This document shows positions 46,714 to 57,547 of a DNA stretch of 64,000 nucleotides, in pieces. Origin of the DNA: Vicia villosa (Eukaryota; Streptophyta; Magnoliopsida; Fabales; Fabaceae); NCBI RefSeq assembly GCF_029867415.1, contig NC_081183.1:31459806-31523805 (forward strand), in the 5' to 3' direction. Each line of letters begins with the position of its first letter. The stretch's first letter is position 1. Position numbers and translations under genes: made by a program. The notes below the pieces were generated by a model. The model did no database searches and was not told where the DNA came from. It saw only the letters and a program-made list of their open reading frames with translations.

Positions 46714-48113
46714 ATGTCATCTGCACATCTTGTTCGTCTCAAATACGGTTACACTCCATTGAAGACATGCTCTATTCTGACAACAGAACTGGAAGTTCTG
46801 TGTGAATCATCAGTTGACTTTGAAAATCTAAGGTTACATGGTTTCAATACTAATGCTGAAACAATGGAACAGGGTTGGTCAAACTACCTTGGTAGACTGG
46901 TTGGACCAATTTATTCTGATTTAGTAAAGGATTTCTGGGTCTATGCAACGGTTACTCCAACAACTATCATCTCTTTCATATCAGGGATTCTTTCCGTGCC
47001 TTAAGAGCTGCTAGTTCCTCTCAGAATCAGCCTCCTCCTTCTGAACCTCAAAATCCCCTCACCATCCCAAACAGTACCCAACCACCTCCTTCTACTCTTA
47101 TCCTTAATCCCCAACCACTAAATGTTTGTCCCCCAACACCTTATGATATTCCATCTTCCTTAACCTTCACCACTGATTCTACACTTTCTCTATCCCATCC
47201 CTTACCCTCCAGAAAATCCAAACCCTATTTCCTTCTGTACCCTGACTACAAATTCACCTTCAATCCTCCTGAACCACCTATTGATATAGATTTTGAGCTG
47301 TTTAAGCTTAGCTTCAACAAGAGGATGCCTATCTTGAAAGCAGCATATGACTCCAAGCTGGATCAAACTGCTACTAAGAGATTATGGAGACTCTTTAGAA
47401 GGGACTTTCAGCTGGATGCTATGAACATCCAAAGAAGATGCGTTGCTGAAGCTTCTGGATCTTCTGGTTACTGCTTGGATCTTGATGATGGCAAGTACTA
47501 TCATCCCATCAGAAACTGGAGAGCTCTTGAGGAGAAGAAGTTTGTGGATGAGTTGGAAGATGAACCATGTCTGACTATGGTTGTATGGAAGCCTCTGTAT
47601 CAGGTTCTAACTAGAGATTTTCAATGGCTATTCAACTGGCTAAGGATGAATCCTTCTGAGGAAGCACCAGATATGGTTATTCCTGAAGTTGTCTACCCTT
47701 CAGAAGTTGCTGCTCCCATTCCTCCAAAGAATCTTGCTGAGATTCTTCAAGCTTTGGAGAATGAAGATTCTGAGATCCCTGATCCAGAATATGCTGAAGT
47801 TGTTTCTGAGTCAGACTCAGATGTTGAGATGGAAGATGCTGAGAATCATCCTGCTGAAGGTGATATTCTCACCTTGGATGGTGCTGCTGGAAATGCTAGC
47901 CTTCTGAATGTTAGTAGTACATCTTCTTCTGCTGAACCCTCCGCTCTGGTGAACGCTATCAAGGCTCTTCAACAGAATCAAGATGTTCTTGCTTCTCTCC
48001 TGGATAAGCATGATGAAGCACATGAAGAGTTCAGAGACTTCATGAAGAAACAAAATGAAATCACTTCTGGGATTCATGACATGCTGGCCAAGATCATGTC
48101 TAAGCTAGGCTAG
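46714..48113 (+). pseudogene. Copia B env-like 3' ORF, frameshifted
   Basis: SIRE/Maximus elements carry an extra gene after pol, often called env-like; its role is unproven. Here ATG 46714 opens MSSAHLVRLKYGYTPLKTC...QGWSNYLGRLVGPIYSDLVKDFW and ends at 47004. A frame change near 46985 leads into a Pro/Ser-rich stretch (about 46990-47290) and then MPILKAAYDSKLDQTATKRLWRLFRRDFQ, YHPIRNWRALEEKKF, an acidic region (VSESDSDVEMEDAE) and a coiled-coil-like end (LQQNQDVLASLLDKHDEAHE) to TAG at 48113. One indel explains the break. I see no clear signal peptide or membrane segment, so a real envelope role is doubtful. Confidence 0.75.
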
Positions 48114-49076
48114 TCGTAGTCTTTTGAGTCTTAGTTATCTCTTGTTCTTACATTTGCCTTCTTGCATTGTTTCTTGTATCTTCTGATATCTTCTTATGAT
48201 CAATGAAATCTTCTTTTCTCTCATATTGTTTGTTTTTCATCTGAATCTTTTATGTTTTTTGATGTGATGACAAAAAGGGGGAGAAAATGTGATAAATGAT
48301 CTGATTTATATTATCAGTTGCTGGGAGTAAGTCTCCATATTTCTAACAGAATTTGCAAGTTCTATGTCTTTGAGTTTTTGCAGGATTGAAGACATTCTAA
48401 AAAGCTCAACATGAGAAGCAAAGACATGGGGAAAAGCAATTCTATATAGAAACAAGCTCATGGAACTTGAAGCAAGCTGAGTGCTGTGAAGCTTCAAGAT
48501 CAGAAGAAAGAAGGAAGAATGTTCTGATATTCTTGTGGAAGAATATGCTATAACACATTCTTATCCCTTATATGTTCTGATACATTGTTTTTTTTGTTTT
48601 GTGCTCTGATACATACTATATGTTCTGATACATATTTTATGTTCTGATTCATTCATGCCTTGACTTTTGTCGTTTAGTTTGTTCTGAAACATTTTAGGAT
48701 GTAGAGATGCTCTGATGATGCTCTGATACATTCAACAATGTTCTGATACAATCTAGCATTCAATGATTCAAGAAGAAATTCAAAGCTCAGAAGCTGTCCT
48801 ATGGAAGCAAGAAGCAGAAGCTCTGAATGTTCTGAAGTTCTAAGCTTATGTGAACGTCTCAACTGAAATGGAAAATACTCAGGGAAGTCTTTTATTTATA
48901 AATTTCTTCCAGTATTTATTTCACGGGAAGATTATTTATCTCAGGGGGAGACATATTCACACACTATGTCTATATGCTTATGCTATAACTGTGTAATTGT
49001 CTTTAGCCGTCTGATATTCTGATTGCAAATTCATATCATTTATATATGTTTTTGTCATCATCAAAAAGGGGGAGAT
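48114..49076 (+). other. Copia B 3' untranslated region with two PPTs
   Basis: Non-coding. A first polypurine tract, gacaaaaagggggaga (about 48268-48284), and the LTR-adjacent one, aaaaagggggagat (49063-49076), are about 0.8 kb apart; both are conserved in A and C. Between them lie repeated ttctgatacat motifs (48565-48760) and one unit of the block that is tandem in A and C (48780-48840). Confidence 0.7.
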
Positions 49077-50218
49077 TGTTAGAACAAGATTTGTTCTGAT
49101 CAATATTCTTAGTTTTGATGATAACAATGTATATGAATTTTGCTTGAGATAATGTGGTACTCTAATCCTATGCAATTTCCATTTCAGGAAACATATAAAG
49201 AGTATGCACAAAATCAGCGCAAGAAGCACTGACTCAGAAGGTTCAAGTATGCAACATCAGAACATGCTCACGCAAGACATCAGAAGATGGTCAAGCAGAA
49301 TCAGAACATGGTCTATTGAAGCATCCGAAGAACTTCAGATCAGAAGCAGAAGCACTGAAGTTCTCATGGTATCACGTTAGAAGCACTTCAAGGTCAGAAG
49401 ATAAGAAGATGCTCTGTACCAAGCTGTTTGACTCTGATTATATTCAAACGTTGTTTATACAAACATCAGATCAGAAGCAAGTACAAGATGGCAGACTACA
49501 CTGACTGACAAAAGGAACGTTAGAAGCTATTAAAGGCAACGTCAGTTAAAGCAGGAAAAGCAAGGCTCGAGGTAGTTGACAAAAGAGTGAAACATTAAAT
49601 GCAATGCTATACAGATCACGCAATGCATTAAATACTCCCAACAGTCATCTTCTCAAATGCCTATAAATAGAAGTTCTGATGAGAAGCCGAATACAACACT
49701 TTGCGCAAACATACAGAAACGCTGTCAAATTCTAAAAGCTCTCAAACTTCATCTTCAACCTCACTTCATTACTGTTGTAATATCTTAGTGAGATTAAGCT
49801 TAAACTTTAATAGAAATATCACAGTTGTGATTATAGCTTTTTAAGAAGCATTGTAACACTCTTGTAAGAATTTGTTTACATTCATTTGTAAAGAACTAGA
49901 GGAGATCAAGTTGTGATCGGATTCTCTAGAAAGTCTTAGAGGGTATCTAAGCATTGTGTTCCTAGAGTGATCAGGTTGTGATCAGAATACTCTAGAAGAC
50001 ATAGAGGTTATCTAAGTGGAAAACCATTGTAATCTTGTGTGATTAGTGGATTAAATCCTAAGGTGAGGTAAATCACTCCAAGGGGGTGGACTGGAGTAGT
50101 TTAGTTAACAACGAACCAGGATAAAAATCATTGTGCAAATTGTTTTTATCTTAAGAGTTTTAAAGCTACACTTATTCAAACCCCCCCCCCCCCTTTCTAA
50201 GTGTTTTTCTATCCTTCA
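49077..50218 (+). repeat. Copia B 3' LTR
   Basis: 1142 bp, TGTTAGAACAAG...CTATCCTTCA; TATA box 49661-49670; poly-C tract about 50181-50193, longer than in the 5' LTR. It differs from the 5' LTR by small indels and substitutions, so B is older than Ogre. Confidence 0.9.
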
Positions 50219-51055
50219 CAATTCATCTATCGAATGAAGATTATCCAGATCGACCCTGATAGCTCAAGATTCGACATTTCTCAAAACACAGAAGACTTAC
50301 TCTAATCAAGCTTCATCTCAATCTATCAGAGGCCTCTAGCTGAAGTGGTCAGAAATGAAAAAAGTTAGTAACTCTAGACTCTGACTAAGCTTCATCAAAT
50401 TCTATCAGAATCCTTTGTTTGAAAGAGATTACTACGAAGGGAGATAGTGTGAAAATATTAAAATAGTACAAATCATCATCATTTCCACTACCTTGAAAAA
50501 GAGGACAAAAAGAATGTTGTCAGTTCCAACTTTTGTAAAACGTCTCATCCTTTATGTTTCTACTGTCATTCTACTATTGTACTACTCAATGTCTCCATGC
50601 AAGCTGTGATTTATGAAATTCCAACTCACCCTCTAACGAATTTATTCTTATCTATTTAAGGGAGTGTTTGAAGCCATGGAAAAATGACGAATAAATTTTA
50701 AATAGAACAAGAACGTGAAACACATAAATAATATTAAATGAAGTTAAGAGAAACACTTAGAAAAAGTCTAGCATCAACCAAAAGATAAAAGTTTTTATTT
50801 CATTGAAAGCTTCATAACTTTCATTCTTTGTAAATCTCATTGTATTGTAACTCTGTGTATCAGCTTTTCAAGAAGCATTTTCTAAACACAACACTTTGTA
50901 ATTTAACCAGGTTTGTTAATTTTCCTTGGGGGACTAAAGATTTAGTCAGGATCCTTAAGATGTCTTTGACGGGTAGTCATTGAGGTTATAATCAACGAGT
51001 ATTTGATTAGAGGTTTGAGTCCTTGTTGATAAGGAAAAATCACCTAGGTAGGGTG
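50219..51055 (+). repeat. Element D 3' LTR, fragment 3 of 4
   Basis: An 837-bp piece from CAATT to GGGTG (the copia C target). Its end (tagtcaggatcc..., cacctaggtagggtg) and the start of fragment 4 (gactggaggtagcctag) align with the continuous copia B LTR stretch gggggtggactggagtag. No gene is seen in it. Confidence 0.75.
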
Positions 51056-52271
51056 TGAAGGATAGAAAAACACTTAGAAAGGGGGGGTTTGAATAAGTGT
51101 AGTCTAAAAACTTGAACGATAAAAACAATATGCACAGTTATTTTTATCCTGGTTCGTTGTTAACTAAACTACTCCAGTCCACCCCCACGGAGTGATTTAC
51201 CTCACCTGAGGATTTAATCCACTAATCGCAACAGATTACAATGGTTTTCCACTTAGTCCGCGACTAAGTCTTCTAGAGTATCCTGATCACAACCTGATCA
51301 CTTCAGGAACAAATGCTTAGACACAAGCTAAGACTTTCTTAGAGTATCCTGACCACCACGTGATCACTCTAATTACAACTGCTTAGACACAAGCTAAGAC
51401 TTCCTAGAGTATCCTGATCAACACTTGATCACTCTAGTTACTTACAAATTAATGTAATCAATTCTAAGAGTATTACAAATGCTTCTGAAAAGCTATAATC
51501 ACAACAGTGATATTTCTCTTAACGTTTAAGCTTAATCTCACTAATATATTACAACAGCAATGTAGTGAGCTTTGATGAAGATGAAGTTTCTGAGCTTTGA
51601 ATTGAACAGCGTTTCAGCAAGTTAATATTCACAGAATTTGGTTCAGAGTTGTTAACCTTGCTTCTCATCAGAACTTCATATTTATAGGCCTTTGAGAAGA
51701 TGACCGTTGGGAGCATTTAATGCTTTGCGTGTTCCGTACAGCATTGCATTTAATGTTTCACGCTTTTGTCAACTACCTCGAGCCTTGTTCACGCTGTGTC
51801 TACTAACGTTGCCTTTAATAGCTTCCAACGTTCCTTTTGTCAGTCAGCGTAGCCTGCCACCTGTACTTTCTTCTGATCTGATGTTTGTGAATATAATATT
51901 TGAATATCATCAAAGTCAAACAGCTTGGTGCATAGCATCTTCTTGTCTTCTGACCTTGAAGTGCTTCTGAGCGTGATACCATGAGAACTTCAGTGCTTCT
52001 GCTTCTGATCTCAAGTTCTTCTGATGCTTCCATAGACCCATGTTCTGATTCTGCCTTGACCATCTTCTGATGTCTTGCCAGACCATGTTCTGATGTTGCA
52101 TGCTGAACCTTCTGAGACAAAGCTTCTGAGCGCTGATTTGTGCATACTCTTTATATATTTCCTGAAATGGAAATTGCAATGTATTAGAGTACCACAATAT
52201 CTCACACAAAATTCATATCCTTGTTATCATCAAAACTAAGAATATTGATCAGAACAAATCTTGTTCTAACA
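51056..52271 (-). repeat. Copia C 3' LTR
   Basis: 1216 bp, plus-strand edges TGAAGG...TAACA; TATA-like tatttatagg at 51679-51688; a run of seven G near the left edge against about eleven in the other LTR. Confidence 0.92.
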
Positions 52272-53639
52272 ATCTCCCCCTTTTTGATGATGACAAAAAC
52301 ATATATAAATGATATGAATTTGCGATCAGAAAGAGCAGACGGCTAAAGACAAATTACACAGCTATAGCATAAGCATGTGAATATGTCTCCCCCTGAGATT
52401 AACAATCTCCCCCTGAGATGAATAATCTCCCCCTGAAATAAATACTCGAAGAACTTTAATAATAAAAGACTTCCCTGATTATTTCGGTAGAGACGATCAC
52501 ATAAGCTTCTGTCTTCTGACAATTCATAGCTTCTGACTTCTGCTTCCATTGGACAGCTTCAGAACTTGAATTTCTTTAGATCCCTAGAACACTCACAGCT
52601 TCTGATTCCTGCTTCCATTTAGGACAGCTTCAGAACTTGAATTTCTTTGATCTTCAGAACATTCACAGCTTCTGATTCCTGTTTCCATTTAGGACAGCTT
52701 CAGAACTTGAATTTCTTTGATCTTCAGAACATTCACAGCTTCTCATTCATGCTTCCATTTAGGACAACTTCAGAACTTGAGTTTTCTGGATCTTTAGAAC
52801 ATTCACAGCTTCTGATTTCTGCTTCCCTCAGATAGCTTCAGAGCTTTGAATTCTTCTTACATCACTTCATGCTAGATTGTATCAGAACATTGTTGAATGT
52901 ACCAGAGCATCATCAGAGCATCTCTACATCCTGAAATGTTACAGAACAAAACTCAACGACAAAAGTCAGCATGAATGAGTTAGAACATAAAATGTGTATC
53001 AGAACACAAAATATGTATCAGAGCCATATAAGCCATATAGAATATATCAGATCCAATAGACAATGTATCAGAGCAAATAGACAATGATTTGGATCATATT
53101 CTATTATCAGAATTTCTGATCATTCTTCCTTCTTGCTTCTGATTCTGAAGCTTCCTAGCACTCAGCTTGCTTCAAGAATCCAAGAGCTATTTCTGATTAT
53201 TCTTCCTTCTTGCTTCTGATTTTGAAGCTTCCTAGCACTCAGCTTGCTTCAAGAATCCAAGAGCTTGATTCATTTTGTTGCTTCTTATGTTGATCTTGAA
53301 TCTTTGATTCCTGCAACAACACAACTTAAAAGACATAGAACTTTGCAAGTTCTGTTAGTAAATGTGGAGCCTTTTTACTCGGTAACTGATAATATTAATC
53401 AGATCATTTATCATATATTTTCTCCCCCTTTTTGTCATAACATCAAAAAGCATAAAAGATTCAGATGTAAAGCAAGAGACAAAAGGAAAGAAACATAAAT
53501 AACTATTCATTGATTTCAACAAGAAGGATTACAAAAGAGGAATGCAGGAAAACAGATGCAACAAGGAAAGAAAACTACAAAGACTTAAAGCCTAAGACTC
53601 TATCCTACGCAAAGACTGCGCAACCAACTCAAGAACCCT
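52272..53639 (-). other. Copia C 3' untranslated region
   Basis: Non-coding: PPT next to the LTR (plus strand atctccccctttttgat), ctccccctgaga repeats (52387-52433), a 70-bp minisatellite of about five units (52555-52850), scattered TCTGATACAT-type repeats, a duplicated aagcttcctagcactcagcttg block (53149 and 53225), and a second tract tctccccctttttgtc at about 53421. Confidence 0.7.
52555..52850 (-). repeat. 70-bp minisatellite in copia C
   Basis: agcttcag/aacttcag marks at 52555, 52626, 52696, 52766 and 52834 give spacings of 68-71 bp; the unit includes ttgatcttcagaacattcac. Copia A has about three units and copia B one. Confidence 0.8.
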
Positions 53640-54060
53640 CTGGTCTTCAGTTTGTTCAGCCATGAAAGCTTGGAAACTCTTCATGCCTGTCCAGACTAGA
53701 ACCTCCACTATAGGAGAGATCCAAGAGACCAGAGAGGAAGTGAGGGACAGTTCATAGACAGGGAGCTAATGTTGCAAACGGGCTCCAGTGACTCAAGAAG
53801 GTCTTCTTCCTTTAGATAAATGTTGATAACAGCATTGAAGAAGAGATCTGTCTTGAAAGAGACTTGGAGAGCCATCCCAAGATATGCTTCACATCCTGTA
53901 ACTGATTAACCCTTCCATCCGTTCTCATTGAGTTGAAAGGATTCATGATGAACGCTAGGTTGAAGATGAATGAACTAGGGTTTATGCCAAAGAAAAACTT
54001 TGTTGGACAAGAGAGAAAAAGAAAGAGAAAGAGAGCCAAAGCTTATTGAAAAAAATGCAA
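53640..54060 (-). pseudogene. Copia C accessory ORF remnant
   Basis: Minus-strand sequence with MNPFNSMRTDGRVNQLQDVKHI aligns with the copia A accessory remnant but soon meets stops; a stretch present in A (the FKPVEETMSQKW region) is missing. Too decayed to infer a function. Confidence 0.4.
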
Positions 54061-54451
54061 CGAAATGAAGGAATAAATAGAGGGAAAAAGAAAAGGGAAA
54101 CGTTCGAGGAATATAAAAAAGAAAAGAAGGACAATAAAAGAAATGATGAATGGCATTTAATGTAACATGACGTGAGGAGAGATAATAATGACAAAAGACG
54201 AGATTTGCACAGTTACCTAAGTAGACGTCCCCTCAACTGCACGCACGCTTGTCCAGAAATAGTGAACACGTGTTTACCATCTGGATAGCCAGTTACAGCT
54301 GTTTTGCTTTTAAAGAGATTCTGAATCAACTTAGACAATGAAACGTTAGTAATAACTGAATCACAATTTCTAATTGATTTCAATCAGAACTTCTTAAAAA
54401 AAATCCAATTTCATTTCAGAAGATACTCATACATAAGATCTTCTCATCTTC
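54061..54451 (-). other. Copia C spacer between pol and the accessory ORF
   Basis: Non-coding; conserved with 6886-7186 (A) and with the matching part of B (tgtccag, cctcaactgcacgca and gaatcaacttaga motifs). Confidence 0.5.
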
Positions 54452-57400
54452 TCATTCTGGGCATAAATCCATACTGATATTCTTCAGAATGAACTTAAAC
54501 CTATCTTCAGCAAGGGGTTTTGTAAAGATATCAGCCCATTGATGGTCTGTATCCACAAAGTTTAAAGATATAACACCCTTCTGAACATAGTCCCTTATGA
54601 AATGATGTTTAATCTCAATATGTTTAGCTTTTGAATGTAAAATAGGATTCTTAGATAAACATATAGCAGAAGTATTATCACAGAAAATAGGAATGTTACT
54701 CTCATATATCTGATAATCTTCCAGCTGACTTCTCATCCAGAGCATTTGTGTGCTACAACCAGCAGCAGCAACATATTCTGCTTCTGTTGTTGAGAGGGCA
54801 ATAGTGGCTTGCTTCTTGCTGTACCATGAGATCAGATGACTTCCAAGAAATTGACAACTTCCAGAAGTGCTCTTTCTTTCTATTATATCTCCAGCATAGT
54901 CAGCATCACAGAATCCTACTAAGTTGTATTCTTTAGATCTTCTGTAAACTAAACCAACATTAGTAGTACCTTTCAGATACCTTAGAATTCTCTTAACCGC
55001 TGTTAAATGAGATTCTCTTGGATCTGATTGGAATCGAGCACACAAACAAACACTAAAGAGAATGTCAGGTCTAGAAGCAGTTAGATATAGAAGAGATCCA
55101 ATCATACCTCTGTACAACTTCTGATCTACCTTCTTACTTACCTCATCCTTACCCAGTACACATGTTGGATGCATAGGAGTTTTGGCTTCTTTGCTTTCAG
55201 AAAGATTAAACTTCTTCAGAAGTTCTTTCACATACTTCGTTTGATGAACATAGGTTCCATCGGAAGTTTGATTGATTTGAATCCCAAGGAAATACTTGAG
55301 TTCTCCCATCATGCTCATTTCAAATTCAGCCTGCATAGACTCAGCAAACTCCTTTCCAAGTGTAGCATTAGATGTTCCAAAGATAATATCATCAACATAT
55401 ATTTGACAAATTAAAATATCCTTTTTAAATGTTTTACAAAAGAGAGTAGTGTCCACTTTTCCTATAGTGAAATCATTTTCCAGAAGGAAAGAACTCAAAC
55501 GTTCATACCAAGCTCTGGGAGCTTGTTTCAATCCGTATAATGATTTCTTTAATTTGAAAACATGATTTGGAGACATGGAGTCTTCAAAACCAGGAGGTTG
55601 GTGAACATAAACTTCTTCATCTATATAACCATTTAAGAAGGCACTCTTGACATCCATCTGATAAAGAGTGATGTTGTGTTGAGTGGCAAAAGAAATTAAT
55701 AGACGAATAGATTCTAACCTGGCCACTGGTGCAAAGGTTTCTGTATAATCAATCCCTTCTTGCTGACTATAACCCTGAGCAACCAGTCTGGCTTTGTTTC
55801 TTACCACTTCACCTTTCTCACTTAGCTTGTTTCTGAAAACCCACTTAGTAACGATGATGTTAAATCCTTTTGGTCTAGGAACCAAGTCCCATATATCATT
55901 CCTTGTAAACTGATTTAGTTCTTCTTGCATGGAAATTATCCAGTCTGGATCTTCTAGAGCTTGATCAACAGAAGTTGGCTCGATCAAAGAAACAAGACCT
56001 AATTGACATTCTGCATTGTTCTTAAGGAATGCCCTTGTTCTGATGGGATCATCTTTCTTTCCAAGGATCACATCTTCTGAATGAGCTGAGGCAAGTCTAG
56101 GTGATCTTCTGATAGTTGGTTCTTCAGAAATCCTAAGATTCTCTAAAGATGCAGCAACTTGATCTTCTGATCCATTGCTTCTGAGACTGCCAGCTTCTGC
56201 AGCTTTGCTTCTTGGTTCTACTGCTTCTGATATATCAATATCAAAATCTGCAAAATTCTCAAACTGCTTTGGTTTTTCAAGACCAAGCTTATCATCAAAC
56301 CTGATATTGATTGATTCTTCTACAATCAATGTTTCAGTATTGTATACTCTGTAGCCTTTAGAGCGTTCAGAATATCCAAGAAGGAAACATTTTTGTGCTT
56401 TGGAATCAAACTTACCAAGATGATCTTTAGTATTCAGAATAAAACATACACATCCAAAAGGATGGAAATATGAAATGTTGGGCTTTCTGTTCTTCCACAA
56501 TTCATAAGGAGTCTTATTTAGAATAGGTCTGATAGAGATTCTATTCTGAATATAGCATGCAGTGTTAATTGCTTCTGCCCAGAAATGCTTAGCCATATTG
56601 GTTTCATTGATCATGGTTCTGGCCATTTCTTGTAGAGTCCTATTCTTTCGCTCTACAACTCCATTTTGCTGTGGAGTTCTGGGGCAAGAGAAATCATGGG
56701 CAATACCATTTTCTTTGAAGAACTCCTCAAAGAATTTGTTCTCAAATTCGCCATCATGATCACTTCTGACCTTTATGATTTTACACTCTTTCTCAGATTG
56801 AATCTGAGTGCAGAAATCAAAGAACACTGAATGAGACTCATCCTTGTGTTTCAAGAACTTTACCCATGTCCAGCGGCTATAATCATCAACGATGACTAAT
56901 CCATATTTCTTCCCTCTGACAGATGCTGTTTTGACTGGGCCAAACAGATCAATGTGCAAGAGTTCTAACGGCCTTGAGGTAGAAACAACATTCTTAGACT
57001 TGAATGCAGGTCTGGAGAACTTGCCCTTCTGACATGCTTCACAAAGAGCATCTGATTTGTATTTCAGATTTGGGAGTCCTCTGACCAGATTTAGTTTGTT
57101 AATCTGAGAAATCTTTCTCAAACTAGCATGTCCTAATCTTCTGTGCCAGACCCATTGCTCTTCAGAAACAGACATAAGACACGTCACCTTCTGCTTCTCA
57201 AGATCCGAAAGATCAATCTTATAAATGTTGTTCTTCCTCTTGCCTGTAAATAGGATTGAGCCATCCTTCTGACTTACAGCCTTGCAAGACTTTTGATTGA
57301 AGATTATATCATAACCATTGTCACTTAATTGACTTATGGACAATAAGTTATGCGATAATCCTTCTACAAGAAGTACATTAGTTATGGAAGGAGAGTTACC

Positions 57401-57547
57401 AAGACTTATGGTTCCAGAGCCAATGATTTTGCCCTTCTGATCTCCTCCAAACTTGACTTCTCCACCTGGTTTAATCACCAGGTCTTGGAATGTAGACCTT
57501 CTTCCCGTCATGTGTCGCGAGCACCCAGAGTCCAGGTACCATGACAT
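54452..57547 (-). CDS. pol: Copia C pol, open reading frame
   Basis: 1031 aa from ATG 57547 (MSWYLDSGCSRHMTG); the frame is open 13 codons further upstream but without an ATG. Protease DSG at residues 6-8; integrase Asp 200 (HIDLFGP), Asp 263 (SDHDGEFEN) and Glu about 299 (NGVVERKNRT), giving the D35E pattern; RT with QMDVKSAFLNG and YVDDI near 717; RNase H at the end (about 880-1010), closing SMDLCPE. All catalytic residues that I can place are present; one Gly after Asp 263 is Asp here but Gly in A and B. It makes cDNA in particles and integrates it. Pol lies +1 to gag and overlaps its end by 77 bp, so expression needs a frame change, internal start or splice. Confidence 0.94.
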   Translation of the reverse strand: MSWYLDSGCSRHMTGRRSTFQDLVIKPGGEVKFGGDQKGKIIGSGTISLGNSPSITNVLLVEGLSHNLLSISQLSDNGYDIIFNQKSCKAVSQKDGSILFTGKRKNNIYKIDLSDLEKQKVTCLMSVSEEQWVWHRRLGHASLRKISQINKLNLVRGLPNLKYKSDALCEACQKGKFSRPAFKSKNVVSTSRPLELLHIDLFGPVKTASVRGKKYGLVIVDDYSRWTWVKFLKHKDESHSVFFDFCTQIQSEKECKIIKVRSDHDGEFENKFFEEFFKENGIAHDFSCPRTPQQNGVVERKNRTLQEMARTMINETNMAKHFWAEAINTACYIQNRISIRPILNKTPYELWKNRKPNISYFHPFGCVCFILNTKDHLGKFDSKAQKCFLLGYSERSKGYRVYNTETLIVEESINIRFDDKLGLEKPKQFENFADFDIDISEAVEPRSKAAEAGSLRSNGSEDQVAASLENLRISEEPTIRRSPRLASAHSEDVILGKKDDPIRTRAFLKNNAECQLGLVSLIEPTSVDQALEDPDWIISMQEELNQFTRNDIWDLVPRPKGFNIIVTKWVFRNKLSEKGEVVRNKARLVAQGYSQQEGIDYTETFAPVARLESIRLLISFATQHNITLYQMDVKSAFLNGYIDEEVYVHQPPGFEDSMSPNHVFKLKKSLYGLKQAPRAWYERLSSFLLENDFTIGKVDTTLFCKTFKKDILICQIYVDDIIFGTSNATLGKEFAESMQAEFEMSMMGELKYFLGIQINQTSDGTYVHQTKYVKELLKKFNLSESKEAKTPMHPTCVLGKDEVSKKVDQKLYRGMIGSLLYLTASRPDILFSVCLCARFQSDPRESHLTAVKRILRYLKGTTNVGLVYRRSKEYNLVGFCDADYAGDIIERKSTSGSCQFLGSHLISWYSKKQATIALSTTEAEYVAAAGCSTQMLWMRSQLEDYQIYESNIPIFCDNTSAICLSKNPILHSKAKHIEIKHHFIRDYVQKGVISLNFVDTDHQWADIFTKPLAEDRFKFILKNISMDLCPE

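Larger units (their letters stand above)
13439..50218 (+). mobile_element. Copia element B (SIRE/Maximus type), host of the Ogre insertion
   Basis: This is a Ty1/copia element on the plus strand with LTRs of 1127 and 1142 bp, about 10.07 kb once Ogre is removed. The flanks are CCATT (13434-13438) and CAATT (50219-50223), a duplication with one mismatch. The order is PBS, gag, pol, a long env-like 3' ORF, a 3' untranslated region with two PPTs and the 3' LTR. It was inactivated by the Ogre insertion in gag and by many stops and two deletions in pol. It is close to A and C in gag-pol (same lineage) but differs in its 3' gene. Confidence 0.92.
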
